Part shown: positions 13,201 through 28,200 of the stretch, in pieces
How positions within the stretch are numbered: the first letter of the stretch is position 1
Layout: every line of letters begins with the position of its first letter
Assembly: GCA_028023455.1 (NCBI GenBank)
Contig: JAQFVV010012496.1
Location: 2,664,001-2,728,000 of the forward strand
Reading direction: 5' to 3'
DNA length: 64,000 nucleotides
Source: Epiperipatus broadwayi
Lineage: Eukaryota > Onychophora > Udeonychophora > Euonychophora > Peripatidae
The notes under the pieces: generated by a model
Database searches by the model: none
What the model saw: only the letters and a program-made list of their open reading frames with translations
Told to the model about the DNA's origin: nothing
Program-made: the position numbers and the translations under genes

Positions 13201-16200
13201 GAGATGAACTGATTTGAATTACATGTAGATTTGATGGATAATGCTTAGGCTAGTCTATAAAGATGGATGTAATCATGAGTCAGGTATTTTATAGTGTTAT
13301 CTCTAACATCCTACATGAAGACCCTAGGGCCTACAGTAGTTAGATGCGAGGTTACTCTCTTTCTCCTATATACGTGGATGGACCGGACTGTTACATTTGG
13401 CACTATCAACTTTAGGATATGAAAGATAAGTGTAATAGCACTTTTAGATTGGATGTAAGTTGATTATATGTTGTAGTCAAACCAGCTGATTGATAAAGTT
13501 GATCTGTGTGTTCAAATGTATTTGCAGACCGGAACATCCGGGTATATTCGACCAACTGTTACAATATATTAGAAAAATATATTTAGATTGCTAACTGATA
13601 AAGATTTAATTAGTGCTTAAATTTGCGTAGAATGTAACAATGGAAAATGTTTACATTTGCAATAAGAAAATTGCATATAATAATTGTCAAGAAATATTTG
13701 TTAATTACAAATTTTTCTTAATACAATAAAAATTAAAAATACTAATTAAAAATACCAATAGGAAATACAAGACTGATACATCAAGGATGAATCTTGGATA
13801 GCCAGAAGCCAACTAAGGGGACAATAAACAGTTTGAGCAACAAAGTGCGTTGTTCTGATTTCCCAGTGAAATTATCAAGTGAACGGGTGCTGAGAGATTT
13901 TAAGTGACAATACCTGAAAGAAGATTAAGTGACGGTGCAGTGCTCTACTGTGAAGCCAACATGCAGCAGAACCTGGCCAAAGGGTTTGGGAAGCCATGCA
14001 GAAAGCAGATAGTTGTGAAGTAAGCCGTGGGAAATAAGTCAAAAGTGAACTATATATATATATTGTGTTTGTGTGTAGCAATAACTTTTCACTATTAATT
14101 ACTTTCATCATTATTAATGGTTTCAATTGTTGGTATTCTGGGTGCTTGCATTTTGAATACACAACAATAACTGTTTCTTCACAGAATATGGTCAGAAAAA
14201 AAAGATTAATCCTAATGTAAAAATTGAAAGGTACGACCAAATGTGGTAGCAAAACATTTGAGAATAGATTTACTAGAAAAGAGAAATAAATCCTCATGCT
14301 AATGTAATATCAAGAATAACTGACACTAATGAAACTTACTAAGAAGGAAATGATATAAACTTTGTTGATAGTCTATGTTACCAATAATTATCATTCATAT
14401 AATGCTACCTAAAAATAGAAAAGATCCAGATTATCAACTCCTCAATAATATGGATTAGTCAAGGTTGTTCTATTAGGCACATAAACAACCTTATACTACC
14501 ATTTCGAACTAAGTTTAAACTACTATCAATAGCAAACAGGTATATCTTTGCAAGTGAATGAGTTGTCATTCTTTTAAGTGTCAAACAAGAATTTTGGAAT
14601 TAATTTACGAAAGACATCCAAAAAATGTGCACATTAAGGTATTGGCAAGCTCATATATATGGAAAACCAAGTAAAACTTATACTTGTAAAATACCTTATG
14701 GTGAATAACTTCATCAAGAAAAGGGTACAGTTGTTCAAACCCTGCTTTACCTTAGAACAGGACTGTCTCAAAACCCAAGAAGAAACCACAGCTGACATGG
14801 TGATGGTAGACATCTAAGATTGTGTTTTCTTTGTGCCACAAAATCAAGCTATTACCCAGATTCATAGTAAGGGGGGACAAACTGAGTGTGAAAAATTTAA
14901 AAGGAATGTGCCGAAAAGAGTATTTCATGTATTTCTAGTTACAAAATTGCAGTGATTATTAAGAAAGATATAGAAAATGCTGACATGTCTTCAACCATTT
15001 CAAACACTACTTGACTTCGCAATAGCCTTTGGCAGCACTTACGAAAATGGAAAATACCCGAGATATCAACTGACAGTGGGAGCTGCTTGATGAATATCTG
15101 AAATTAAACAATAGACATTTAAGTTCACCTTGAACACCTGAAGATAAGAAGATACCAGAAGGGAAGCAGCAAATAACAATAGCAGAGCAAGAAATATCTT
15201 CAACAGAAAAAGATATGCTGTTAGCCTTCAAAGAAGACAAAGATCTCTTTTATCCAGCTACTAAATCAAGACACATTTTACTTTAAAGTCAAAAATCACC
15301 CAATCTCTAGATAAGAGAAGGTATGCCATATCTCTTACTGATTGCCAGATGAGCATGAATTTCAAATAATTAAAATGTTAGAAATGAAACCAGCATAAAT
15401 GAATTCTAACAAAATATAAGTACATATCCATATAGTATGTGTTCAAACATGTTAATGCATAATTAATTGATGTAATTTTAATTTTAGTATATACCCATAT
15501 AACATGTTTAAGAAATTAATTGAGCAAGCATCCAATCAGATAACAAGACCTAAAGAATAGGCCATTATTAAATTAAATACAAACTATGGGTTAGTGTGGG
15601 AACAAACCATCAATAGGGATGAAGTGTTACAAGAACACGATTTCAGTATCATGTTTGTGGGATAGCCTAAAGAATAGCAGAAAAAATCAAAACCCAGGGG
15701 AAAGAAAAATTCTTAAAATTTTTATGAAGTATATTTAAGCAGTCAATCTTAGCTTAAGATTGAGCTTCATGGTTCCATCTACTAACCTGTATTCAAACCC
15801 TATATCCCATCCTGCTCCTTTAGTCGCATATATATATTTTATGTATATATTTGAGATGCGCGTCTAAAAGTTATAAAATTTTAACTTATAAATATTTTTT
15901 AATTATTATGAATTCTATTTTATTAAAGTACATAGATGCAACTCAAATATATCTATAGGAGCAAACATACTAACAAAATATTGATTTTTTTAAAAATATT
16001 TTATTATATGTCATTTTTTAAACTTTTTCTTTTTAGATTGTTTTTCATATTAAACTGTATATTTTATAAAATCCAAGATGGAAGATGCAACCATTAATTT
16101 TCCAAAAATAATTAAAGAGTTGGAAATATAATATTGTTTTAATCTTGGGAAGGAATTTTTAATTAAAGTTTTCACTTAAAATAAAATGGGGATTAAGATT

Positions 16201-19200
16201 AATGATTGTACTTTTGTTATAAACATTTTTGTCAAATCTATTTAATCTGGAAATATATTTGAATTTATTTTTGGACATTATCTTACAATTGCATCTTCAA
16301 AAACAATGGAGAAAGAAAAAGTAAGAATTTTTTTTAGATCAGAGATTAGATTTAGAGCTAGAATTAAGAAATTAAAAGCATTCCAGAAATACCTGAGTAG
16401 TATATAAAATGGCCTGATTTTAAATCACAAACAGATAGCTACGATTGAAAGAACTGTACTGTTAACATACTACACATCGCTGTGAAACTTAATATGATGT
16501 AGTAGTAAGTCCACCACCTTTCTGACTCTTGTGGATCATTTTTCCCGCTAATGTACCATCTAACTGCTGCCCTGAAATGAAGGAAAAGCCTAAAGAAGGA
16601 ACTCTGGAATGCTAAAAAGAAGCTTGCTGATACCAAGAACTCACTTGGATCCTCAATCGCTATGCCTGAGCCGTACATTGAAAATAGACTCTTATTAACT
16701 CTGTACAAGGTAACTCTTATGCTGCTATTTGAAAATAAATCTAACCTAACTAATCTCAAATCCTGCTATCAAGATTTCTCCTAACGTATTGTTCAATTTT
16801 ATCTCTTTTTAATTAATATGTAAAATGTAATTTGCTCTTAAATGATTTCTATATATTTAATTTTCTCTCATATGCTCTAACTTTCTTTAACTTTGGTGTG
16901 GTCATTTATTTATATATATATATTTATTACTTAATTTTATATGTCTATTTTAGTTATTAATGTGCCAATCTCAAGCAATCTGATGAGTTAAATTTTGTAA
17001 AATCTTTTCCTTCTTTTAAGTAAACCTTCATGAATTAAGGTTATTAACACCACCTTAAAGCATAATGCATTATTAAGTAATACGTTTGCCAGATTGTTTT
17101 TATGAATCAACATTTTAGATTCGTTTTTAGTATAAAAATTTGTTATTTGCTTAACTCTGAATTCTACCCTGGGTGAATCCAGAACTCAAGCTAATTAACG
17201 TTCTGAAACCTTATTTATTTTATAAATGTTATTAATCAATTCTGAAAGGGTGACCTATTAATTGTTTTCTATATATAACTGCTAGTTATTTTCTTTTTCC
17301 ATACTCTTAAAATATCATAAGCTTAAATATTCAGTTACTCGTAAAATCCATGAAGGTGGGATTGAATTATTTTAAATGGCAGAAAAAGAGGGAATCAAAT
17401 CTTAACGTATATTTTATTAAATGCAATCTAAATCTCTCTATATATATTCTAGTGGCATAGCATATTATTTATATAAATCATGGCATTCAAACTAGTGATT
17501 TATTTAAAGCAATAAATCATATTCAATGTCATTAGTGACATCTTTCCGTACTGCGTTACTGACATTCGGCATATCTTTGTGAATATAAATATTATGTGCT
17601 TCTCATCTGGGGATTGCGACAAGATCGAACCCATAGATTTCTTCTCAAACCTTGTCCTGAGGATTGTTGACCTTCTCAGGACCACTTATTTCGTATAAAA
17701 GGGCCTCTGGCGGTGATTCCAGCATGCCTAGCACATGCTATGCTTATCCACTTTCTTTGTATAAAAGGCCTACACGTGGTGACGTCCATGGCATGCCTGT
17801 CCACTTTTCTCTAAGCACTTCCCAAGAAGGGGGTCTTAGACTTCGTCTTTCATCCAGAAGCACGACTTTTCCTGTTATTTCTGCACCATTGTGAGTACCG
17901 CCACTTTTTCATATTATTTCTTTTGCTTATGACCTAATTTTAGTGCTGTAATATTAAAATTGCGTTCTGCTCAAAATATATATATGCCAAATATTACTAG
18001 TTTTGTTAATTAAAATGTTATTTCAGTTGTATTATACATCACACCATCATAATTTGTTCTGTATTTAAGTGTATATGCCTTGGGGAAAATAAAGCGTTCC
18101 TCTTACTATTGTTAATTAAAAGAATTTTCAATAAATATTTTGTCATATAACTAAATGTAATTTTCAAATGTGTTTTATTTATTTTCATGACTGTAATGGC
18201 ATGAAAATAGTTTATATTATATCTGTAATGAATCTCAGAGCGCTCCCCGAAATAATATGTTAGTCACCATGTTTCCGAACCATAATCAAAGCGTTAATGG
18301 CAATATTATGTAATCCTTTTAATAAACGATTGGCATCTTAATATGGGACCCACCAAAGATGTGATTTAATGTATAGTATATGTCATTTAAATAATAAAAG
18401 ACCATATGAGAAATAATAGCGTGATATGTAATTATCTACCATTTGGTAGACCGCTTGCTCATTCAAGCACATACTAATATATGCAGTTAATTCATAATGT
18501 ATATAATTTGTCATTATATTAAACTAATTTTTATTGTCTAACTTGTTTGAGTAGTTCAAATTCTTTTTTCTCCACTTCCACATGTACAACTACATATATG
18601 AATATTTTAATTTAGTTAATATTGAGTCTCATTGTCTTCTCCGCTCTGCTAGTGGGCTAGATTTAAAATAAATTCTCGTGTCCCATCATTATATGTTATT
18701 CATTAACTTATGGAGTGGGTTCGAATTCAGGTTGGTCCCTGACCTAAATCTCAGGCTTAACTGGGTTTGAAGTACATTTCGTGAGTTCCAGCTCATGTTA
18801 GATGGATAAACATGTTTTGACAGGTACAATATCTGTTCTCCCTTTACAAAAGCAACATAGGAACATTATAAAATACTTAGATTTTTATTATTATTTTTGT
18901 AACCCTTAAAGCGATGAATGTATGGATGTAATTTTTGTGTTCCTTAACTAATCACATACAAATCTGTGTATAATTCATCAACTATATTTTGTTTATGTTA
19001 TCACAAATAAATATTTGTACTTCTGGATTGTATGATTAATAGAATGGAAAAAAGTTGAACAAATATTATTTTACAAACATAAAAAGTACACTGCTTATAC
19101 AGTAATATGACATCAAATATTAACATTATCACACTTTCTTGGTAATAGCTGCTATGAGTTGATGAAAAAAAAAATTATTAAAAAAAAGTTTCTGAAATCT

Positions 19201-22200
19201 AGAATTTTAATTTTTTTTAAATACAAAAATTAAATAAACTGGTATCATAAATGTGCTGAGTAAAAAGCTTTTAATACGACTAGATAAATTAGAAATAAGT
19301 TACACATCATTTTTCAATTTCATAATCTGTATTCAATATGGACATTTTTTTTTAATGCTAAGAGACAAAACATTTTTAACTACAATAAGTACTCTTATTT
19401 AAAAAAAAAATTTGATATATCTTGACAAAATTAATATAAGGCAAACTTTTTATGTACTACAAAACTATTAAATATATATATATTTTTCTTGGTTATTTTA
19501 ATGTAAAACCATTTATATTGTGCCCTTTTTATATGGGTCTCCATAAATTGTTGTATCCATCTAATTAAAAATTTTAAATTTAAGTCATATTTTATTATAA
19601 GATTTTAATTTTATTTATGATAATCTTTTAACAAGTGTAATTAAAGTAATTCATGAGTATTTGATATGTGGAAATTGTGCTGATGTTTGAGAGAGACATT
19701 TCAATGGGAATGATAATAGTATATGGTTGGGAAAACTGGCCATATTCAATACTGCATTAATAAATTTAATAAATAAATGTTTAAAGTTAAAGTTTTAAAA
19801 GACAAGTTAAAATTAAATGCATATATTTGCTGTTGATAAAAATTAATATTTAATAAATGAATATAAATATTTTAAGTGTTAGTAATACATAATAGAAGAA
19901 TTAATGTTGGATTTTAATAATATCGAATTATTATTTTAAAGTTGTTATAAGATATTATTTATTTTTAAAAAAAATATTTATTTTTAAAAAAATGCATTGT
20001 TAATTTATTTTTAGATTATAACAAGCGTTTGTAGCTTTGTTGTAAAAAACAGATGTTAATTAAAATACGTACACACATGCTTGGGAGTATTTTAGTAAAG
20101 TTATAAAGCTATTCTAAAAATTTTATTATAAAATTTATAAATATTATTTTGGCTATCGTGAAATAAAAATAAAGATAGTGAATGTGAAATATTAAATTTG
20201 ATTTTTAAAATATTGCTTAAAAGCATAGCGAATAAAAATAGACTTAATTTATTTATAAAAATAATCTTATAAAAGTTAAACGTGTAATTAAGTAAGAAAG
20301 AATGTTTTAAAAAAATGTTTAATAGATTTAAATAAATGACAAAGATTAATTTAAGAATTTAATAATGTGATAGATAATAAATATTAAATAAGTCATTATT
20401 TATTTTTAATTCTGTCTTGTTGGTGAAATATGTAAATAAGCTAGCAAGTCAATTGTTTAATTCACCAATCAAGTGGGAGTTTTCTTCCGGTATAAAACCA
20501 AGGTTCAATTGTTAGGAGGTGACTTGTGATTGAAATTCTTGAAGTAAAGAGTGCTATTAAAATAGCTAAGTGATTATAGACGCTCTTAAAATCGTTTTAA
20601 AATTATTAGAGAGTAGTTTTTAAAAAATAGTTTATAAAAATTACCGATGAACATGCAGTGTTAATTTATTGTAGTTCCCTATTAATCGTTTCCTATTAAT
20701 GCTCAATTTACTATCAAATAATCATCAAGACATCGTATGAGGATAAAATATATTGGAAATTTTATACTGAAAATTTAACAAACGCTGGATTGACTAGCAG
20801 AGTTATTAGATGCTTAACAGTAATACGTTGGACTTTATATAAATTTAAAAGCTAATGATAATTGATTTTTTATAAATCAGATATTAAAAGCATGAGAAAT
20901 ACTTCTTTATGAAGCAAGTATTTGTAAAGTATAAATTTAAATATATCTTGGTAAAGATATAATATGTAACAGTAATTATATAAATATTTGCCTTGTTAAG
21001 TCTTTATAGTTTAAAAGACTAAATTTTGATAGTTTATAAGGCAAATAAATCGGAAGTTAATTGGCCAAGAAATACTTATAAGTAAAAAATTATTGTAGTA
21101 TTAAAGTCTAAACGCTGGTCGTATAAAAGACTTTAAAAGTAATCTTACCTGAATATCTGTTATGGAATGCGCAAATCAAATCTACATGTGGATATCCAAG
21201 TAAAGTTAGAAAATAATTAAACAAGAACTTATAAATTATAAACTAATGCTAAAAGATAATAACTTTTAATTAATATTTTTTTCTTTAAGAAGAGATGAAT
21301 ATGGATCCTATAAACTATTTTAATTTTATTTTTGTTTTTCTGATGGAACTGACTTATTTTCATTTATTTTTTAAAAAAAAAACGTTTTCATTTTTGTCAT
21401 AAAAACTTTTAAAGAACACGTGATGTACCGGAAAAGGAAGTAATGTTTAGTGAAAATTTGTGCCTAGGAAAAAGAACAATAACAACTGGATGAAAACACC
21501 GTTGGATGTTACGTAATATGTCTTAATTATTAACTAACATAAATATTAATTAATTATTGGATTATTAAAGATAGGAAAGGTACATTTACATTTTTTAAAA
21601 AAAATAACTAAATACTAATATAAATTTTTATTTGCATAAAGTTTATTTTATAATTATACAACACGTAATATTTTAAAGAATAATTGTTGAGTGTGAATGT
21701 GAAATTATTTTGTAAAACTGGAATCCTGGAGGACATCGTGACGGACTGTACATTGAAGTATTATTTATGGTAAAATTGTGTAATAATAATAATGATTTGA
21801 TGTATTTACTATGTTTTCTTTAGATCAACCAAATGTTATATGATTATTGAATGAATGTATTAATATTTAAATAATATATACGCACAAGACTAATAATAGC
21901 AGTTTTATTTTAATATGCATATTTTTTTATTTTAAATTGATGATGTAAATTTAATACAACGTAATATGATACCCTAGAAATAATTATATGATTCTTTCGT
22001 GAATGAATTTCAATGTTTCTGTTCCAATATTAGAAGTCAGATTTATTATACTAGTGTAGGTTTTTTTTTTTTTTTAAAGTTAGTAAGAAGTATATAAGGT
22101 CTATATTTTATTTTATTTTTATTAGATGAGTTACGTTAATTTTATATAGAAATTTATATTTTGATTGAAGGCTTACTGTAAATAGATAATGAGGTATAGG

Positions 22201-25200
22201 AGAGTTTGGATCGTTATTATTTTTTGTTTTAAAATTGGTCATTTGTTTTACGGAAATTAAATAGGGTTAAAATGACTTTTGTAGGTAGTAATTTTATAAA
22301 GGAATAGGAATAATAAGTAAGGAAAAGTAATGATTTAAAATGGAAAAGAATCATAGAATTTATTTGATATAATACTTTATAAAAGTTGAAATTATTGAAT
22401 GATTTTAAATATTATTTTTTTTTTAAAAGTACATATACGTATTGCATATTCTAATAAGACATGTGGTATGACATTATATCGGAATGAAATAAACAGTGAT
22501 AATCAATAATTGTTGTTATACTACAAAGTTATATCAGTTGATACATTAATTAATATTTGAGTCATACTGATAATAAATGTAATACAGCCTTATACATTAT
22601 AATATAAGTAACAATAGGACTTAAGTGAAATAACATTTAAATTATTAAAGTTTGTTTATTTACATACATGCTACATGAATGATATCTTACATAAATTCTT
22701 TTCTTATATTAATTGATAATAAGTAATGTTTATGTAAATTAAAGTCATAAACTTAATTGAATTTTATTAATAAAACATTCTCTGAAATGTATAAACTATC
22801 TACTTATAGTTATGGAAATAATAACAGTGTAAAAAATCTTGTATTATTATTTTTCTTATTTTTTTTTTTTAATTTTCTTTAGTTCCATTTAAATGTAAAT
22901 AGTGTAAATAAAGTATTTGTTAAAGTTAATGTAAATAAATTTGTTAAGTTGTTTAAAAGATGTGTTGAATTCATTATTTTGCACCACAGCATTTGACAAC
23001 AGATAATTTGAATAAACATAATATTTGCACAATATGAATTTATTATTTGAGTAAGAAACATAATATTTTCTTAATATAATTTATAGAAATTGATTGACAT
23101 TAACATATGATATTACAATGGTCATAAAGTAATTATAATGCACAGTATAAGAGTATAATACTATTTATTGCCACAGATTATTAAAATATAAGATTTTGGT
23201 CTATTTTAAAATTAAGATACTATATGGAAATGAAAGACATGTATATGATTTACTTATTTTCTTAATGATTAAAAGTATAACCTAATAGATAAGATTAAGA
23301 TATACCCTAAAGATTATTATTATTGTTAGTGATTATTATTAGAATAAGTTAGGTGTATTTAGGTTTGATATTAAATCCCTTATCATTCCTATCTACATGA
23401 ATTATTATTACTTTAAGATAATTAGAAGAACCTGAGATCATTTTAGTTATATTTCCTTAACAATAGATTGAGATTTATTTATCTATTATTATTAAAGATA
23501 TTTCATTTATAAAAGCCATAAGAATGCTGTAGAGTTAGTAATAAGATAATGTAGAAGTATTAGTATTCTTATGCCATTGAGACAGTGTCTTGGAAAGACA
23601 TTGACTCAATGTAAATCTGATTACCAATTGTAACTTCACTTCACAGTCTCATGATTTTAATTAAATATTTATTTAATTAGTATATAATATTGAACTATAT
23701 TAATTTTTGATAAGTTTGTAATAAATCTGATAAGTTATAATATTATAAAAATATATTAAAGATAGTTGTACATATTTTAGCCGAGCATAATAATTTGATT
23801 GAGCTAGTCATATTTTAAATTATATCATATATCGAGAAGTGAGGGTACAATATAAATTATAATTCTATCATGAATTGTTTCTGCAAACATATCTTTCAAT
23901 CAATTAGCTTTTGACATAATAAATAATAGAACTAATGTGTGCATATACTTGCAGAAGACATCTGTAAATGAGAAATAAAAGATAACATTTGACTTTTAAA
24001 ATTTATAAAGGTGCTATTTATTTTCATGCTAATTTGACACGTTATCCAGAAAAGCATTTGCAAATAAACATTTAGCTGTCTATAGAATAGATAATATAAT
24101 ATTAAGATAGTAAGCCAGCTCTAAAAGACAAGACAATATGTATAATGACCTATTTAAGGCATTCAGTTTAAATTAGTAAATCTTCTTATCACTTCATGAG
24201 CTTTATCCATGACACTTATCAGTACATTAATAACAGCTTGCTTAGTAATAAGGTTTTAATAGTTTTCCTTCTCTTAGAAACATAACTATGAAATCTGTCA
24301 GCTTTGGAAAGCTTACTTAAAGTGCCTGTCTAATTATGGCATCATTGCAAAGAATCAGAATGTAATTTTTTTGTTTTCTCCTTTTTTTCTTTTCATTTTC
24401 CTCAATCAGGAGTTGAATAAAAAAAACTTTTGTGTTCTAAAAAGCTTATTTCTCTATTGGTCCGATTAATCTTCTTACATAACATAGTATACAGCTTGTT
24501 TAAATTAGTAACGAAAACTATAAAGATAAATTACTAGACACTATAGTATTTAACTAACCATTTCTGATATTTTGCATTTAGGAATCCATTAAAAACTTCT
24601 CCAAGTGATCCAACATGGTGAAGATTGTCCAGAATGATAACAGTTGGAAGGTCACCAGCATTACTAGAAAGACAAAAAAAATGTAAAAAAGTAATTAAAT
24701 AATTTTTCAAATAATTTCATTCATAACAAATAATGAAAGCATAAAATACACTGTTTCTTTCTTTATTTCCAATGCACATTTTTACCATTTTCTTGAAAAA
24801 ATGCCTACTCTCCATGTGTTTTGGAGATGACAATTTGGCCACGAAAATGTCAGTAGATGTTAATATAAATGGCAAAGATAAAATAGTCATTAAATAAACT
24901 ATTGCAAAATGGTAGTCTCACCAGCAGTTCTAGCTTAAAAAATAGCAAAGAATATAAAACATTCTTCATCAGGCTGGCTTGCCAACTGACAGAATGTGAA
25001 GATTTTTGATTTTCCTCTAAATAAGAATATTTATCCATTTAATAATTAACATTATGATTTTCTAGGTTAGTTACGAGTTTTTAAATAATAATAAATTTTG
25101 TAAATTAAATATTATTTATTGCAAAATAGAAATTTAGTCTATTATGTTAATCTTTTTATTTGTATATAAATAAATAACATCTAAATAGGTTATTTAACAA

Positions 25201-28200
25201 CAAATATCATACACTAATTTTAACTCTTGATTGAACACTGAAAAAATTCCCCCAAGATGTATTTGGCTTGGATTTGAACTTAATATATATTTAGAAAATA
25301 CATAGCAAACCTTTAATTTTCTTTAAATTATTTTGAAATCATTTCATTTTCTGGCGTAATATTATATTTTCAATATGATAATAATTAATTATTAATATAT
25401 AACAATTATTACTCAACAGGAATCAATACAAATCACCGAAGCTAATTCTGTAGAAATATCTAACTGTTTTGTCTTACCAAAACACTCCAAGCAATGACTA
25501 TATTTTATCTTTAATGATTCCGAGAAAGTTTTTAGTTAAAAATCCATGCTTTTGTTTAATCTTAGACTTTCTTACATAATTTATTTTAATTACTAAATGC
25601 CTACATTCTTGGTATGCTAGTAATGTTTAAATTATTACCACTATGATTACATTTCGCCACTATCATTTTCAAGAATTAACAATCCATAGCAGGATGGCCC
25701 CTTCAAGTTTAACTCCTGATCCCTAGCCTCTCTTTTCTATAAGACAACACACAGGAAACTGCATTATTTCATCCATCCATCTCATATATGATTTTTTTCT
25801 AGGTCCTTTACAATCTTTTGGAATCTGGTTTACGATTTTAACTGACCAGCTATCAACATGTTTTCTCAAAACCTAAACACTTCAGCTTCATTTCTGTTTC
25901 TTAATTCTTACAGTGATACCTGCGCATGCTCCCTCACCCATATATTTTGATCTCTTGCTATCCCCTAACATACATCTCTCCAAACTACATCGAGTAGTCT
26001 GAAATTTCTAAATTGTTTTTCTGGTAAGTATTCAAGTCTCAGATTCATAAACTGATAAAAATGTACATACCAAAACTTTCCTTTTCAAACACAGGTATAA
26101 TTCTTTTTAATATTATTTCTACCAAAAGAACTTCATTGAAGTCTAATTTTAGGATCAATTTTTTATCCGTTATATTCCCATCTGTATTAATAATATTACT
26201 AAGGTATTTGTAATAATTAACTTCTCATTCATGATTATAAATTTTTGCTTTCTTCTGAGAAAATTCCATGGAACATTACTTTAAGTCTTTTTAATATTTA
26301 TCTTTATAGACTTATTTTCATCTAATAATTCTCACATTTCCTAAATTCCTAAAACATTATTTGAAAAACAATCATATTATCTGCAAAATCTAGATAACTT
26401 AAATAATCTCCATTTACTATTACTTTATTTCCCATTTTAATCCGCAAAAATATTTATTGTAAAATTTCCTTAAAAACTTTCCGAGATATGGAACCATACC
26501 CTTCTCAATGTGGACTCTCTTACTATCACCAATAATTTAATCAATGCTGTTGCGGATTGATATATATTCTATAGAATATGGCAATAATTTTGGATATACT
26601 TTAACCATCACAGAATCAAATGCCTTTTCAGAATCTACAAAGTCAAAGCATAATGCCAACTCATATTCATTGGCCTTTTCTAGAACTTCTCTCAATACTT
26701 GGATGTGATCCACTTTTAAATCCAGCTTGTTCTTTTGGTTAGATAAAATTCAAAATTCACAAGTTGCAATTATCTTAATAAAGATTTTGTGTTACCAATA
26801 GAAGACTGAAATTTCCAATATCTTCTTGATCATCTTCCTCAAAGATCAATATTACACTGCTGCAGTCTTTACATATTTATCATTTAGACATATAGTATAT
26901 AACTTTGCCAACAATTCTTCTATTTCCTCATCTGCTTCTTTTAAGATATCAATTATAATTCCACCATTTCTGGAGTTTTTGCTGTCTTTATAGATTTTGT
27001 TGCATGTTTCACTTCATTAAATGCCTCATAACTGCAGTAGATACTTAGTTTTCTAGTTCTTCTTTGCTATATAGTTTTTTTAATAGAACTCTTTCCCACA
27101 TTTCATGATGTCATCTCTCTTTTTAGTAATAGTCATTTTTTCTTCTTATTGCAGAATTAACTTTCCTTTCAATACTAATATGGTGTTTTGCATTTCTGAG
27201 ACTTTCTTTCATTCCAAATCTTCCTTGCCAATTCATAGTTATATTTTCTTATAATATATCATTATTAATTCTTTTTGTATCATTTTACCAAATTCTAGAT
27301 ATTCAATTCTTCTTAAAGGAACATTTAAATACTTTTTTTATATTCATTCATTAGCTTTTATTTACTGGTAACGTGCTATTTTTTTTGTACTAACTATCTT
27401 TCTTGTAATTCTTAAAAGAATATCAGTTATATTGCTTCTTGGATTTCATTCAAGTCTGCTTTCAAATCTGTTAAGATTTTAAAATAACTTGGCAAATTCT
27501 AATTTAAATTCATTGGAGTATTTCTGAAGATTAGGAATATCAATTGTTATTATTGACCTTCTTAATAGTTTTTGTCTCTCTAATTCTACATTAATATATA
27601 TATCTTACATTTCATTAATCAATAATCTCCTTCTGTGTTGAATCTATTAAAAACATTACAATTTGGAAATATGTATTTTCTGTTAATAGAAATATAATCT
27701 AATTGCGCTCTATTGTTATTTGGATACTTCCATATTCATTACCATTCCACATTTTCCTAAAAAAAAAAAAAAAAAATTGTAATATATAGTTTTTCTTTTT
27801 CTATAAACTCTATAAGTTTGTATCTTATTTTATTTCCACCATCACAATCAAATTCATACTAACATTAAAATCTCCCATGATATATATCTGTATAAAAATC
27901 CTCTACTTCATCAAGTTGCTGGGGCATAATTCTGAATTATATGCACTTTAATATTGTTCATTATAATGAGTAATCTTGCCACTCTATCTGATATAACATC
28001 AGTATTGACAATATCATTCTTCCATTATTTATTTATAATGAATCAAACTTTAACTTTAAATCCTCTTGTACTTTTCATAGATTAGAATCAAAGGTCTCTC
28101 TGAGGAAAAGTTCTAATTATCTTGGTAAAGACTAAAAGATCTTCTTTATTACTCATTTTAAATATCAATATTACTATCATGCTGTTTCGATCATCTGCTG

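Noticed and set aside
13875-14297. 140-codon minus-strand reading as a gene
   Set aside because: Longest reading in the window, but it has no recognisable domain, runs through AT-rich intron and shows no family similarity I know.
16439-16759. 106-codon minus-strand reading as a NAV exon or separate gene
   Set aside because: Does not match any NAV block, and the NAV exons on either side already join in phase.
17664-17894. 76-codon plus-strand reading
   Set aside because: Spans the two TATA boxes of the LTR-like block; better explained as regulatory repeat sequence.
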